Assembly: GCA_002423285.1 (NCBI GenBank)
Contig: DIVF01000062.1
Coordinates: 1 to 30,935, forward strand
From: Micavibrio sp. UBA6139
GTDB lineage: Bacteria; Pseudomonadota; Alphaproteobacteria; Micavibrionales; Micavibrionaceae
Reading direction: 5' to 3'
DNA length: 30,935 bases
Under the pieces are notes generated by a model, which was given only the letters and a program-made list of their open reading frames with translations, was not told the DNA's origin and made no database searches. Every line of letters starts with the position of its first letter. Position 1 is the first letter of the stretch. The translations under genes and the position numbers were made by a program. This document shows positions 7,050-14,798 of this stretch, one piece after another.

Positions 7050-8237
7050 TTAGGCCGCCGACGCAACCTTGACCTTGTCGGCGCTGCCCTTGCGGGTAAA
7101 ACGCTCCTCGGCAATTGTATTGGCGAGGTGGGCGGTGTTGGCCCCTGTTTTCTGGTTGCGGTCGAATACTTCCATCGCCACATCATAAATCCCGCCAACG
7201 CGGTGGGTAATTTTCTGATGTGTCGGGAAGGTTTCTTTCGCGGGTGCATCTGCCCATAGCTGCTGAATCCCCACGGAAATGACACCACCGGCATTGGCCA
7301 GATAGTCAGGCGTATAAAGAATGCCCTTTTCCTGCAGACGTTCCGCATGGTGCGGCTGTCCCAATTGGTTATTGGCAGCCCCCGTGACAATTTTCACACC
7401 GGCCTTGACCAGCATGGCGATTGTTTCATCACGAATATCACCGCCAAGCGCGCACGGTGCATAGATGTCCGCCGGGTGCGCCATAATGTCTTGGGCTTTG
7501 TCCAAAACATTAAACCCTTCCGCGCGGGCCATATCCATACGACCATCATCAATTTCAGATACGGTCACAATCGCACCGTCTTTGGCCAGCAATTGGCACA
7601 ATGTACGGGCAACGTTGCCATAGCCTTTTACGGATACGCGCAGGCCCGACATTTCATCACGGTTCAAACGGTGCTTGGTTGCAGCACGCATTGCCTGGAA
7701 TACACCAAAGGCGGTGTAAGGGGATGGGTCAGCCTCAGGGCGATCTTCATCGGCCAGACCAGCTGGAATGTAATCACCCGCAATCACTTCAATCGGCAGG
7801 CCAGCAACGTGGCGTGTAATTCCGCGTGCAACCAGCATGTAATCAACCGACATGCCAACATCTTCTGCTGTGATGTAACGACCTTGCAACGCCTCAACAG
7901 CGCGGGCCAAGGCACGCATCATGTCCGGTGTCGGGTTGCGCGTGCCGGGTTGCCCCATCATCACGGCCTTACCACCGCCCAGCGGTAATTCTGCCAGTGC
8001 GTTTTTGTATGTCATACCGCGCGACAGGCGCAGCACATCGGTGATGGCATCATCTTCGCTGCCATAACGGGACCAGTAACGGCACCCACCCAGCGCAGGA
8101 CCGCGACTGGTGTTGTGAATACCGATAAAGGCTTTGAATTTGATATCCGGATCTTCAGCCAAGATCACTGTTTCGTGCCCGTCAAAATCGGGGCGGTCGT
8201 GTAACTGCTTGGTGATGTCCGTAATGGTTAGAGTCAT
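7050..8237 (-). CDS. Leu/Val/Phe-type amino acid dehydrogenase
   Basis: NAD(P)-dependent oxidative deaminase of the Glu/Leu/Phe/Val dehydrogenase family, 395 residues. The N-terminal catalytic domain shows GPALGGCRYW (46-55), MTYKNA with K78, LPLGGGKAV with K90 (residues corresponding to the two active-site lysines of leucine dehydrogenase) and TAEDVGMS with D126. The Rossmann domain has VKGYGNVA. Short length and LPLGGGK favour a leucine/valine-type enzyme over glutamate dehydrogenase. It would start branched-chain amino acid breakdown or run in reverse for amination. The start at 8237 is preferred over 8312 because CAGGAGAG lies just upstream of it and family homology begins there. It lies 117 bases downstream of the NAS-like gene on the same strand, with no clear terminator between. 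Confidence 0.92.
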   Translation of the reverse strand: MTLTITDITKQLHDRPDFDGHETVILAEDPDIKFKAFIGIHNTSRGPALGGCRYWSRYGSEDDAITDVLRLSRGMTYKNALAELPLGGGKAVMMGQPGTRNPTPDMMRALARAVEALQGRYITAEDVGMSVDYMLVARGITRHVAGLPIEVIAGDYIPAGLADEDRPEADPSPYTAFGVFQAMRAATKHRLNRDEMSGLRVSVKGYGNVARTLCQLLAKDGAIVTVSEIDDGRMDMARAEGFNVLDKAQDIMAHPADIYAPCALGGDIRDETIAMLVKAGVKIVTGAANNQLGQPHHAERLQEKGILYTPDYLANAGGVISVGIQQLWADAPAKETFPTHQKITHRVGGIYDVAMEVFDRNQKTGANTAHLANTIAEERFTRKGSADKVKVASAA

Positions 8238-8354
8238 CAGTCTCTCCTGCTCAATTTGATTCGAGTCTTTCGATGCTGGGACCATAGACCTTTCCGGCAT
8301 TAAATTCCGCAAACTTTGATACTGCGCCGCGAAAAATCGCTGAAAATCTATGTA

Positions 8355-9212
8355 TTACGGCGCCAAACCCGGTTTGTTTGCACCGCACACTGGCTTGGCA
8401 ATTGGATCAAAGAATAGCGTGGTATTCACCACCTCATCCGTGGTGCGACTTTGCCCGCACAGACGATAACCATGACGCGTAACATCATCGTGATTGATTT
8501 CTTCATAGAGAAGCGTGCGAATGCCCTCGGCGGAGCGAATACCAATCATCGCACCCGGCGCGGTATCACGAATATTCGCAATGGTTTTTTCTTTGCCATC
8601 CACCAGCGCCGCAACCATGACCAGCCCTGCCCCGGCATAGTTCAGAACCGAACCATCACCCTCAATCACCGCAACAAGATTCTCAACACCCATCTCTGCA
8701 ATCACGCGGCGCGATAACACGACGGCGGCTGGGTCACGCTCAACACAAGTGACATGGCGGCCCGTCTGGCGTGCGCATTCAATCGCGGTCAATGGCAACG
8801 GCCCCGATCCGATGAAATAGATTTCACCTGAAACACTATCGGCATCATCCGGATGCCCAACATGATCCAGATTGACGGCAGCAACTTCTTCGGCCACCAG
8901 CACACGGTAATTTTCGTGATACGGGAACGACGCGACGCGGCCTGGCTGCGCATAAAATAATTCCATCTGGAATTCAGCTTCCGCCAGCTTGCGCAATAAC
9001 GGCACACGCAAATTTTTGACATCGTTATGCGCAAGAATGGATTGAATTTCAGCAATGCTGTCTTCCGGGTAATCAAGGACGGCCCGCACAAACGCCCCCA
9101 GCGCGCGATTCACATTCTGGTTCGCGGGGGTCAAGTCCTGCGCCTGGCCCAAGACCTGCGCCGCATCCCGAAAACATTCTAAAAGCCGCGAAACCCGCCC
9201 CATATCACGCAT
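8355..9212 (-). CDS. nicotianamine synthase-like protein (candidate metallophore biosynthesis)
   Basis: Nicotianamine synthase (NAS/CntL) family, 285 residues, close to the archaeal and bacterial enzymes in length. Known members move aminobutyrate groups from S-adenosylmethionine: plants condense three, bacterial CntL adds one to histidine in staphylopine and pseudopaline synthesis. Seen here: a helical N-domain with LAEAEFQMELFY (77-87, candidate catalytic Glu 78/80), FPYHENY (96-102), the signature FIGSGPLPLTAI (133-144) of the SAM-binding Rossmann fold, VERDPAAV (157-164), and near the C-terminus IRSAEGIRTLLYEEI and VVNTTLFF, all in the NAS order. The product cannot be deduced. No CntM-type opine dehydrogenase or exporter is in the window; the downstream gene is a leucine-type dehydrogenase. 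A Fur-like box lies about 90 bases upstream. The start has GAGGGG upstream. Confidence 0.82.
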   Translation of the reverse strand: MRDMGRVSRLLECFRDAAQVLGQAQDLTPANQNVNRALGAFVRAVLDYPEDSIAEIQSILAHNDVKNLRVPLLRKLAEAEFQMELFYAQPGRVASFPYHENYRVLVAEEVAAVNLDHVGHPDDADSVSGEIYFIGSGPLPLTAIECARQTGRHVTCVERDPAAVVLSRRVIAEMGVENLVAVIEGDGSVLNYAGAGLVMVAALVDGKEKTIANIRDTAPGAMIGIRSAEGIRTLLYEEINHDDVTRHGYRLCGQSRTTDEVVNTTLFFDPIAKPVCGANKPGLAP

Positions 9213-9300
9213 AGAAAACCGCCCCTCAACTTTAAAACCGATACCCCTGCTACAGACCGCACCCGGCCATGTCCTGAACTAGCATGGGCCAAACCCAGTT

Positions 9301-9319
9301 GCAAATGATTTTCATTTAG
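9301..9319 (-). promoter_or_regulatory. Fur-box-like palindrome upstream of the NAS-like gene
   Basis: GCAAATGATTTTCATTTAG contains AAATGA-TTT-TCATTT, a perfect 6-3-6 inverted repeat with the core AATGAT-N2-TCATT of the Fur consensus. It lies 89-107 bases before the start of the NAS-like gene and after the terminator of the gene behind it, so it can only sensibly serve the NAS-like gene. A Zur-type regulator is another possibility. Confidence 0.6.
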
Positions 9320-9356
9320 ATTTGAAGTTAGCCCCACCCCAATCATAGCCGGGCAT

Positions 9357-9391
9357 AAAAAAACAGGCCGCAGAATATGCGGCCTGTTTTT
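9357..9391 (-). terminator. rho-independent terminator of the 139-residue unknown gene
   Basis: Stem ACAGGCCGCA / TGCGGCCTGT (9363-9372 and 9378-9387) with a five-base loop. Read on the minus strand it ends in seven T. It lies just after the stop of the gene at 9403-9822. Confidence 0.9.
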
Positions 9392-9402
9392 GAAAATTAT
9401 TA

Positions 9403-9822
9403 TTACAGCGGCTTTGGCTGGAATTTGATGGCTGGTGAGCCGTCGCGGTTGATCAGGGTCATGGCGCTTTGGGCGTCCTTGTCGGTTTCGACCATCATCG
9501 CAAAGTGACCTTCCGCACGCATCGCGCGCAGGAATTCCATGGCCAATGCTTCGTGGCTGACAGCCATGTAACCCGGCTGTTCATCGCGGGGAGCAACGAT
9601 CGCTGTTGTAATTTTTGTATCCTGACCGCTCAGGATAGAGGCAACCGGGCCCATGATTTTGGCTTTCACGTCTTTGAACGCATCATTCAACTGCAAATCT
9701 TTGGCAGCATCGTAAGTGGCCTGATGGGTCAATGGAATGGCGTATGGCATGCCATTGCAGCTGGCGCGGGCCAGTTCGGTGCTGAGCTTATCAACGGTGC
9801 TTTTCAAATTATCGTACAACAT
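9403..9822 (-). CDS. hypothetical protein
   Basis: Unknown function, 139 residues, soluble, no signal peptide or membrane segment. The sequence mixes short helices (MLYDNLKSTVDKLSTELARA; AMEFLRAMRAEGHFAMMVETD) with strands near the C-terminus (AMTLINRDGSPAIKFQPKPL). The start has AGAGG nine bases upstream and its own terminator follows at 9357-9391, so it looks like a real monocistronic gene. No relation to the NAS-like gene is evident, as the terminator and Fur-like box lie between them. Confidence 0.7.
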   Translation of the reverse strand: MLYDNLKSTVDKLSTELARASCNGMPYAIPLTHQATYDAAKDLQLNDAFKDVKAKIMGPVASILSGQDTKITTAIVAPRDEQPGYMAVSHEALAMEFLRAMRAEGHFAMMVETDKDAQSAMTLINRDGSPAIKFQPKPL

Positions 9823-10019
9823 GTCTATGGCCTCTATTCCATTGGGTTGATTACGGGGTCAGGGTTGCCCTTCCCTACTTATGTGAAGTAATCTTCTCCC
9901 GCTTTCTATGCCTTCATAGCCCTCTCTGTCAAGAAAATGCGACATGAAAAACCCCGCCAAACCAATAAAAAATCCGCCACTTTTACGCCGCAATTCAAGC
10001 CCCAATTCAGGGCAACGAA

Positions 10020-10044
10020 AACGGCCCCCGCAATGGGGGCCGCT
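10020..10044 (-). terminator. terminator-like hairpin after the gene at 10092-10499
   Basis: CGGCCCCC (10022-10029), loop of five, GGGGGCCG (10035-10042); on the minus strand followed by TTTTCGTT. Likely ends transcription of the 135-residue membrane protein gene. Confidence 0.65.
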
Positions 10045-10091
10045 CTCTTATTCCTTATAAAATTATCCAGCTCCGTTCAATCAGTCACAAC

Positions 10092-10499
10092 CTAGTGAAA
10101 CCGGATCCCTTCGGGTCTGAAATCGCCTTCCAGCAGGAGACGCTGGGCCGGTGCGGTGGAACTGTCGAATGACACTCCCGTGGCTTGATCCCGCTTGGCC
10201 TTGGCAATCAGGGCATTGTCGATGGTCAGGGTACTGGGCCGTTCGTCTTCAACCACAACCTCCCGTGAGGAGGCTTCGGCTGAAACAGGACGGTCGTCCC
10301 TTTCCAGTGTCTCGACGCGCTTGTCGAGGCGATAGATCTGGTCACTGAAGTAACCAGTTTGCTTGCGGATGACTTCATACCCCGCCCTTAAGCGTTCAAA
10401 ACCGATTCCCAACGCTAGGCTTGCGCCCACCGTGGCAACGGCCGAAAATACGGCAAAGGACAAGGCAATAATCAGGCAAGTTTCCATCATTGCAGTCAT
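10092..10499 (-). CDS. hypothetical single-pass membrane protein
   Basis: Unknown function, 135 residues. An N-terminal membrane helix (LIIALSFAVFSAVATVGASLALG) is followed by a charged region that may form a coiled coil (SDQIYRLDKRVETLERDD), then a polar tail with VVVEDERPSTLTIDNALIAKAKR. The reading frame stays open for another 106 codons upstream, but that part is Cys- and Lys-rich, lacks a binding site and falls in AT-rich non-coding DNA. The ATG at 10499 has AAGGG upstream and starts the hydrophobic helix directly, so it is preferred. Homologues are not recognised. Confidence 0.6.
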   Translation of the reverse strand: MTAMMETCLIIALSFAVFSAVATVGASLALGIGFERLRAGYEVIRKQTGYFSDQIYRLDKRVETLERDDRPVSAEASSREVVVEDERPSTLTIDNALIAKAKRDQATGVSFDSSTAPAQRLLLEGDFRPEGIRFH

Positions 10500-10895
10500 G
10501 GTTCCCACCCTTTTGTATTCTCTCGGTTTGCTTAAAAAACACGGCCCAGGCGCGGAGAGAAAGAATTCGCGGATGGGCCGATCACATGAGGTGATATTAT
10601 TATGGTAACTAAAACATTTTAATTCTGTCTTATTTTTCAAATGGATGAAGGTCAAAATTGGATCAATTTTAGATAATATTTTACGGAATAGTCTTTTGCC
10701 ACAGCCACATGCGCTCTTTTTCATCGCGCGAAAATCACGAAAAAGCCCGTCATATAAGGGTTTTTGCATCTTCATCTCTTCACGTTTCCTGTTGACGGCG
10801 TTTAAAAATCTGTGCATGACTATGGCTGACGGTTTGAATAGACGCTCTTTAAGGCAATATCAGTTGCGCTGAAAACGGCTTCAAACTATTAAATG

Positions 10896-10917
10896 CCCGC
10901 CACGCGGTTGTGGTGGG
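10896..10917 (+). promoter_or_regulatory. hairpin in the cold-shock mRNA leader
   Basis: CCCGCCAC (10896-10903) pairs with GTGGTGGG (10910-10917) through eight pairs, one a G-U, with a six-base loop. It ends directly where the tandem repeat starts and lies 36 bases upstream of the ribosome-binding site. A role in temperature-dependent folding is possible but unproven. There is no U-tract, so it is not a terminator. Confidence 0.4.
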
Positions 10918-10945
10918 TTCAATGAAGACGTTTCAATGAAGACGT
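10918..10945 (+). repeat. perfect 14-base tandem direct repeat
   Basis: TTCAATGAAGACGT occurs twice in a row (10918-10931 and 10932-10945) with no mismatch, directly before the ribosome-binding site of the cold-shock gene. It contains no in-frame coding sequence of use. Confidence 0.9.
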
Positions 10946-10967
10946 ATTGATCTAAGGAGACTACAAA

Positions 10968-11174
10968 ATGGCTACAGGTACAGTAAAATGGTTCAACAGC
11001 ACAAAAGGCTTCGGCTTTATTCAACCTGACCAAGGCGGCGCGGACGTATTCGTTCACATCTCCGCAGTTGAACGCGCAGGCTGGAGAAGCCTGAACGAAG
11101 GTCAGAAAATCAGCTATGAGCTGGCGACCGAAAAAGGGAAAACCTTTGCTGCAAACCTGCAAGACGCTGCGTAA
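10968..11174 (+). CDS. cold-shock protein, CspA family
   Basis: A 68-residue single cold-shock domain that binds single-stranded RNA/DNA and melts RNA structure. Both nucleic-acid-binding motifs are present: RNP1 KGFGFI (residues 13-18) and RNP2 VFVHI (27-31), after the typical MATGTVKWFNSTKGFGFI start. The ribosome-binding site AAGGAG is strong at eight bases. A terminator follows at 11206-11238. Whether expression is cold-induced, growth-phase linked or constitutive cannot be told, though the structured leader hints at post-transcriptional control. Confidence 0.96.
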   Translation: MATGTVKWFNSTKGFGFIQPDQGGADVFVHISAVERAGWRSLNEGQKISYELATEKGKTFAANLQDAA

Positions 11175-11205
11175 CTAACGCGCGTTCTTCAAGTTGAAGA
11201 ATTAA

Positions 11206-11238
11206 AAAACACGGGATCCAGATTGGGTCCCGTGTTTT
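11206..11238. terminator. terminator between the convergent csp and lipoprotein genes
   Basis: Stem AAAACACGGGA / TCCCGTGTTTT (11206-11216 and 11228-11238). The A-rich start and T-rich end let it serve both strands: the csp gene from the left and the lipoprotein gene from the right. Confidence 0.88.
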
Positions 11239-11281
11239 GCTTTCGCGCGTATCCGTTGAACGCAAATCAGTTACGGATGAA

Positions 11282-11596
11282 TTACTTCGATTGCTTCTTA
11301 TCAAACACCTTATCACCGGCAATGATTGGTGGCGGCGGTGGTGCAGCTGGCTCAACTGGTGCGGCCATAGGCTTCGCTGTTTCCATCATTGTTTCGACTT
11401 TCGCTTCCTTGCGCGGCAACATGCTGGCGCGAACATAGGCGATGCCAGTACCGGCGGTGCGTTCATGGGTGTAAGGCACGTTATGATACGGCGTTGGAAC
11501 ATAATCCCCTTCACCACCACAAGCAGACAACGCCAACGCAGGCAGAGCCACAACAGCCAACACGGCATTGCGCAGAACAATTTTGGTCACCGGCAT
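11282..11596 (-). CDS. small putative lipoprotein
   Basis: A 104-residue protein with a lipoprotein signal: MPVTKIVLRNAVLAVVALPALALSAC, lipobox ALSAC with the modified Cys at 26, followed by GGEGD. The Gly and Glu after the cysteine do not suggest inner-membrane retention of the Asp+2 type, so the outer membrane is likely. The mature part is short and ends in a run of Pro/Ala (APPPPPP) and a Lys-rich tail. The function is unknown. The start at 11596 is chosen over 11662 because GGAGG lies six bases before it and the signal peptide begins there. The gene converges on the cold-shock gene. Confidence 0.75.
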   Translation of the reverse strand: MPVTKIVLRNAVLAVVALPALALSACGGEGDYVPTPYHNVPYTHERTAGTGIAYVRASMLPRKEAKVETMMETAKPMAAPVEPAAPPPPPIIAGDKVFDKKQSK

Positions 11597-11730
11597 AAAA
11601 GCCTCCAGATAAAAGCGCCCGAAACGGGCAAAAGATAAAAGAGCGAATAAGGTATGAATCACCTTATGCGAAATTGTACCCCGGACATGGAATCTTGCAA
11701 AGCCCTCTTATAAGGGAAAAAAGAATGAGG

Positions 11731-11754
11731 TTAAGGGGGCAATTGCTCCCTTAA
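11731..11754. repeat. G5C palindromic hairpin, copy at the uvrB 3' side
   Basis: TTAAGGGGGC-AATT-GCTCCCTTAA, a ten-base stem with one mismatch. It belongs to the family also seen at 4132-4151, 15396-15419 and 15518-15537. It lies 15 bases after the uvrB stop and on the minus strand is followed, after a short gap, by TTCTTTTTT, so it may act as the uvrB terminator. Confidence 0.7.
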
Positions 11755-11768
11755 AAACCCTTATACCC

Positions 11769-13859
11769 TTAACGGCGCTTCCCACCTCTGCGCGGAGGTG
11801 AATTGATCCGTCCAGTTAACCCAAGCTCTGCACCTTCCAGTTTCCGGATTTCGTCGCGGATGCGAGCGGCTTCTTCGAATTCGAGATCGGCGGCGGCGGC
11901 GCGCATGCGGTCATTGAGAGTCTTCAGGCGTTTTTGGATCGCGGCTGGACTGTCCAGATCATCGGCGTCGCGGGCGACGGTGACGTGGTCGCCGCGTTCA
12001 TAGACGCTTTCCAAGATATCGCCGATGTCTTTACGGATCGATTCCGGGGTGATGCCGTGTTCGGTATTATAGAGACGTTGTTTTTCGCGGCGGCGGTCGG
12101 TTTCATCCAGCGCAGCCTTCATCGAATTTGTAATGCGATCAGCATAAAGGATTGCTTTTCCATCGAGATTTCGCGCCGCACGGCCAATGGTTTGAATAAG
12201 CGATGTCCGGGACCGCAGGAAACCTTCTTTATCCGCATCCAAAATGGCAACCAGCATACATTCAGGAATATCAAGACCTTCGCGCAGCAAGTTAATGCCA
12301 ACCAGAATGTCGTACGCGCCGAGACGTAAATCGCGCAGGATTTCAATCCGCTCCAGCGTATCAACATCACTATGTAAGTATCTGACCTTTAAACCATTTT
12401 CGGTTAGGTATTCGGTCAGCGCCTCGGCCATTTTCTTGGTCAAAGTGGTGACGAGTATCCGCCCGCCCTTTTCCACCACGCGCTTACATTCCGCCATCAA
12501 ATCATCGACCTGATGTTCGGTGGGGCGGATTTCAACCGGCGGGTCGATCAACCCGGTGGGACGAACGATCTGTTCGACAAAGACACCATTGGTGCGTTCC
12601 AGTTCCCACGGACCCGGTGTGGCGGACACAAAAACGGTCTGGTCACGCAAGGCGTTCCATTCTTCAAACTTCAATGGCCGGTTATCCATCGCCGAGGGCA
12701 GCCGGAAACCATATTCAACCAATGTGGATTTCCGCGCCCGGTCGCCATTATACATCCCCTGTAACTGGGGGATCATGACGTGGCTTTCATCCAGAACCAT
12801 CAGGGCGTTTTTGGGCAGGTATTCGATAAGCGTTGGCGGGGCCATTCCAGCCGCCCGGCCCGTCAGATAGCGGGAATAATTTTCAATCCCGGCGCAACTG
12901 CCCGAGGCCGCCATCATTTCCACGTCAAAATTGGTCCGTTGCTCCAGCCTTTGCGCCTCCAGCAGCTTGTTTTCGGCACGAAGGGTCTCCAGACGCGCCT
13001 TCAGATCGCTTTTAATCTGAGCGATGGCTTGCTGCATCGTCGGGCCGGGGGTGACGTAGTGACTATTGGCGTAAATACTGACCGCCTTCAGCGTGGTGAA
13101 TTTCTGGCCTGTCAAAGGGTCAAATTCCGTAATACTTTCCAGCTCGTCCCCAAACATCGAAAAACGCCACGCAACATCTTCATAGTGTGCCGGGAAGACT
13201 TCGACCGTATCGCCCCGTACCCGGAACGTGCCACGGGCAAAGGCAACATCGTTGCGCTTATATTGCAAGGCCACCAGTTTTTCGATCATCGTCTGGCGAT
13301 TGATACGGTCGCCCTTTAAGACCTCAAAAACCATCGCCTGATAATCTTCCTTGGACCCGATACCGTAGATGCATGAAACGGAGGCAACGATGATCACATC
13401 AGGGCGTTCAAAAATCGCCCGTGTCGACGCGTGGCGCATCCGGTCGATCTGTTCATTAATGGATGAGTCTTTTTCGATATAGGTATCGGTCCGCGCGACA
13501 TAGGCTTCAGGCTGGAAATAATCGTAATAGGATACGAAATATTCAACGGCGTTATCGGGGAAGAATAATTTCATTTCCCCATAGAGCTGCGCAGCCAGTG
13601 TTTTATTGGGCGCCAGGATCAATGTCGGGCGCTGCAATTCCTGAATGACATGAGCGATGGTGAAGGTCTTGCCTGACCCTGTGACACCCAGCAGAACCTG
13701 ATCGGACAGCCCTTCGCGAATCCCCTTTAAAAGGGCTTCAATCGCCTGTGGCTGGTCCCCGGCGGGTTTGAATTCGGAATCGATGCGAAACGGCTTCGCA
13801 ATGTCGGATTGCGGCGCGCTTAATTCCTGTTTCTGCGGGGTGGCTGATTGTTCGGTCAT
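11769..13859 (-). CDS. uvrB: excinuclease ABC subunit B
   Basis: Damage-verifying helicase of nucleotide excision repair: receives DNA from UvrA, opens it and recruits UvrC. Full length at 696 residues. Motifs: Walker A GVTGSGKT (58-65), the beta-hairpin region YYDYFQPEAY (112-121) that clamps the strand, VLDESH (helicase motif II), VSATPGPWE, GINLLREGLDIPE and QTIGRAARN (motif VI), and a C-terminal UVR coiled-coil domain (DLEFEEAARIRDEIRKLE) for UvrC binding. The extra 20 N-terminal residues before the FRIDSEFKPAGDQP core are variable. TATAAT lies only five bases before the ATG and no ribosome-binding site is visible, so the mRNA may be leaderless. The upstream gene ends 19 bases earlier on the same strand. 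No clear LexA box was found. Confidence 0.98.
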   Translation of the reverse strand: MTEQSATPQKQELSAPQSDIAKPFRIDSEFKPAGDQPQAIEALLKGIREGLSDQVLLGVTGSGKTFTIAHVIQELQRPTLILAPNKTLAAQLYGEMKLFFPDNAVEYFVSYYDYFQPEAYVARTDTYIEKDSSINEQIDRMRHASTRAIFERPDVIIVASVSCIYGIGSKEDYQAMVFEVLKGDRINRQTMIEKLVALQYKRNDVAFARGTFRVRGDTVEVFPAHYEDVAWRFSMFGDELESITEFDPLTGQKFTTLKAVSIYANSHYVTPGPTMQQAIAQIKSDLKARLETLRAENKLLEAQRLEQRTNFDVEMMAASGSCAGIENYSRYLTGRAAGMAPPTLIEYLPKNALMVLDESHVMIPQLQGMYNGDRARKSTLVEYGFRLPSAMDNRPLKFEEWNALRDQTVFVSATPGPWELERTNGVFVEQIVRPTGLIDPPVEIRPTEHQVDDLMAECKRVVEKGGRILVTTLTKKMAEALTEYLTENGLKVRYLHSDVDTLERIEILRDLRLGAYDILVGINLLREGLDIPECMLVAILDADKEGFLRSRTSLIQTIGRAARNLDGKAILYADRITNSMKAALDETDRRREKQRLYNTEHGITPESIRKDIGDILESVYERGDHVTVARDADDLDSPAAIQKRLKTLNDRMRAAAADLEFEEAARIRDEIRKLEGAELGLTGRINSPPRRGGKRR

Positions 13860-13878
13860 GGGGGATTATATAGGGCGA

Positions 13879-14721
13879 TCAGGGGGTAATGGAAAGCCCG
13901 GATTGCACCCCAGATTGCGGTTGAACGCTCAAAGATGGCTGATCCACAGGCTGCTCCACCGCCGGTGCCGGGGCGTTCAAACTCATAATCATGTCCTGCT
14001 CCTGATCGCTCAACGCCTCAAACCCCTTGGTCGCGGCGACAAAATCCAGCAAGGACCGCATGGCTTCGCCGCTATTTTGCGACCGGGCCAATTCGGCCTG
14101 AAACGCGGTGATAAAATCAGGCGAGATCGGTGCATCAACGGCGATCATATCTTTATTGTACTGATACGACGCCTTGCCGCCATAAACATCCTTGCCCATG
14201 CCCTGCACCACCAGACGAATGCGGAAATGATCAAAAATCGGGAACCAGAGCTGGCTGATGTTTTCAGCCTCACCCATCTCCAATGGTGTTTCCGGCAACA
14301 CGGTAGATGGCACCGCACCCAGTTTTTTCAAAAACGCGACAACACGCGCGTCAATATAAGGACCATATGTTCCCGGCAAAACCTGATCCACCCCAGCCCA
14401 GCGGAACAGGATGTTCAACACCTGCATATTGGTTTCCCCCGGATAGGCCAGCAAACGGGACACAGGAACAATTTTAAAACGCTCCACCAGCGCATTTAAC
14501 TCCGCGTCACCCGCCATGGCATCATGCAGCGGAACCAGTTCCCCCTTGCCCATTAACGTGATGCTGACATTGCGCGGCGAAATCGTCGGGGCGATGGTGT
14601 TTTTCGGCCCGAAAAGCTGGTTATAAAAATGGCCACCAAAGATCAGCGCGGCAAAAACCTCAAGAACCACGATAAAAATGATAATCTTGCGTTTTGGGAG
14701 GGTCGCCCACGAAATGGACAT
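13879..14721 (-). CDS. hypothetical membrane-anchored protein
   Basis: Unknown function, 280 residues. A single N-terminal membrane helix (IIIFIVVLEVFAALIFGGHFY) is followed by a large soluble part, probably periplasmic, with TYGPYIDARVVAFLKKLGAVP and LWFPIFDHFRIRLVVQGMGK, and a low-complexity C-terminus rich in Pro, Gln and Ser. The start has AGGA nine bases upstream. It is divergent from the nitroreductase gene with a 77-base gap and lies 19 bases before uvrB, but uvrB appears to have its own promoter. No family was recognised. Confidence 0.7.
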   Translation of the reverse strand: MSISWATLPKRKIIIFIVVLEVFAALIFGGHFYNQLFGPKNTIAPTISPRNVSITLMGKGELVPLHDAMAGDAELNALVERFKIVPVSRLLAYPGETNMQVLNILFRWAGVDQVLPGTYGPYIDARVVAFLKKLGAVPSTVLPETPLEMGEAENISQLWFPIFDHFRIRLVVQGMGKDVYGGKASYQYNKDMIAVDAPISPDFITAFQAELARSQNSGEAMRSLLDFVAATKGFEALSDQEQDMIMSLNAPAPAVEQPVDQPSLSVQPQSGVQSGLSITP

Positions 14722-14798
14722 GCTTTAAATCCTGATTCCAGCCATGTATAAGATCACCAGTGTCCCCCATTTTAAGAAAAAGTGCCAGAGGTCCCACC

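Larger units (their letters stand above)
10500..10967. other. AT-rich intergenic region with the cold-shock gene leader
   Basis: No gene is supported here. The stretch 10590-10800 is AT-rich. A -35-like TTGACG occurs at 10792-10797 without a convincing -10. Nearer the cold-shock gene are a hairpin (10896-10917) and a 14-base tandem repeat (10918-10945), then the ribosome-binding site AAGGAG at 10954-10959. A long leader is common for cold-shock genes; the actual transcription start is not visible. Confidence 0.5.

Noticed and set aside
10500..10817. 106-codon upstream extension of the membrane protein at 10092-10499
   Set aside because: AT-rich, Cys/Lys-rich and without a ribosome-binding site; the hydrophobic helix starts at the internal ATG.
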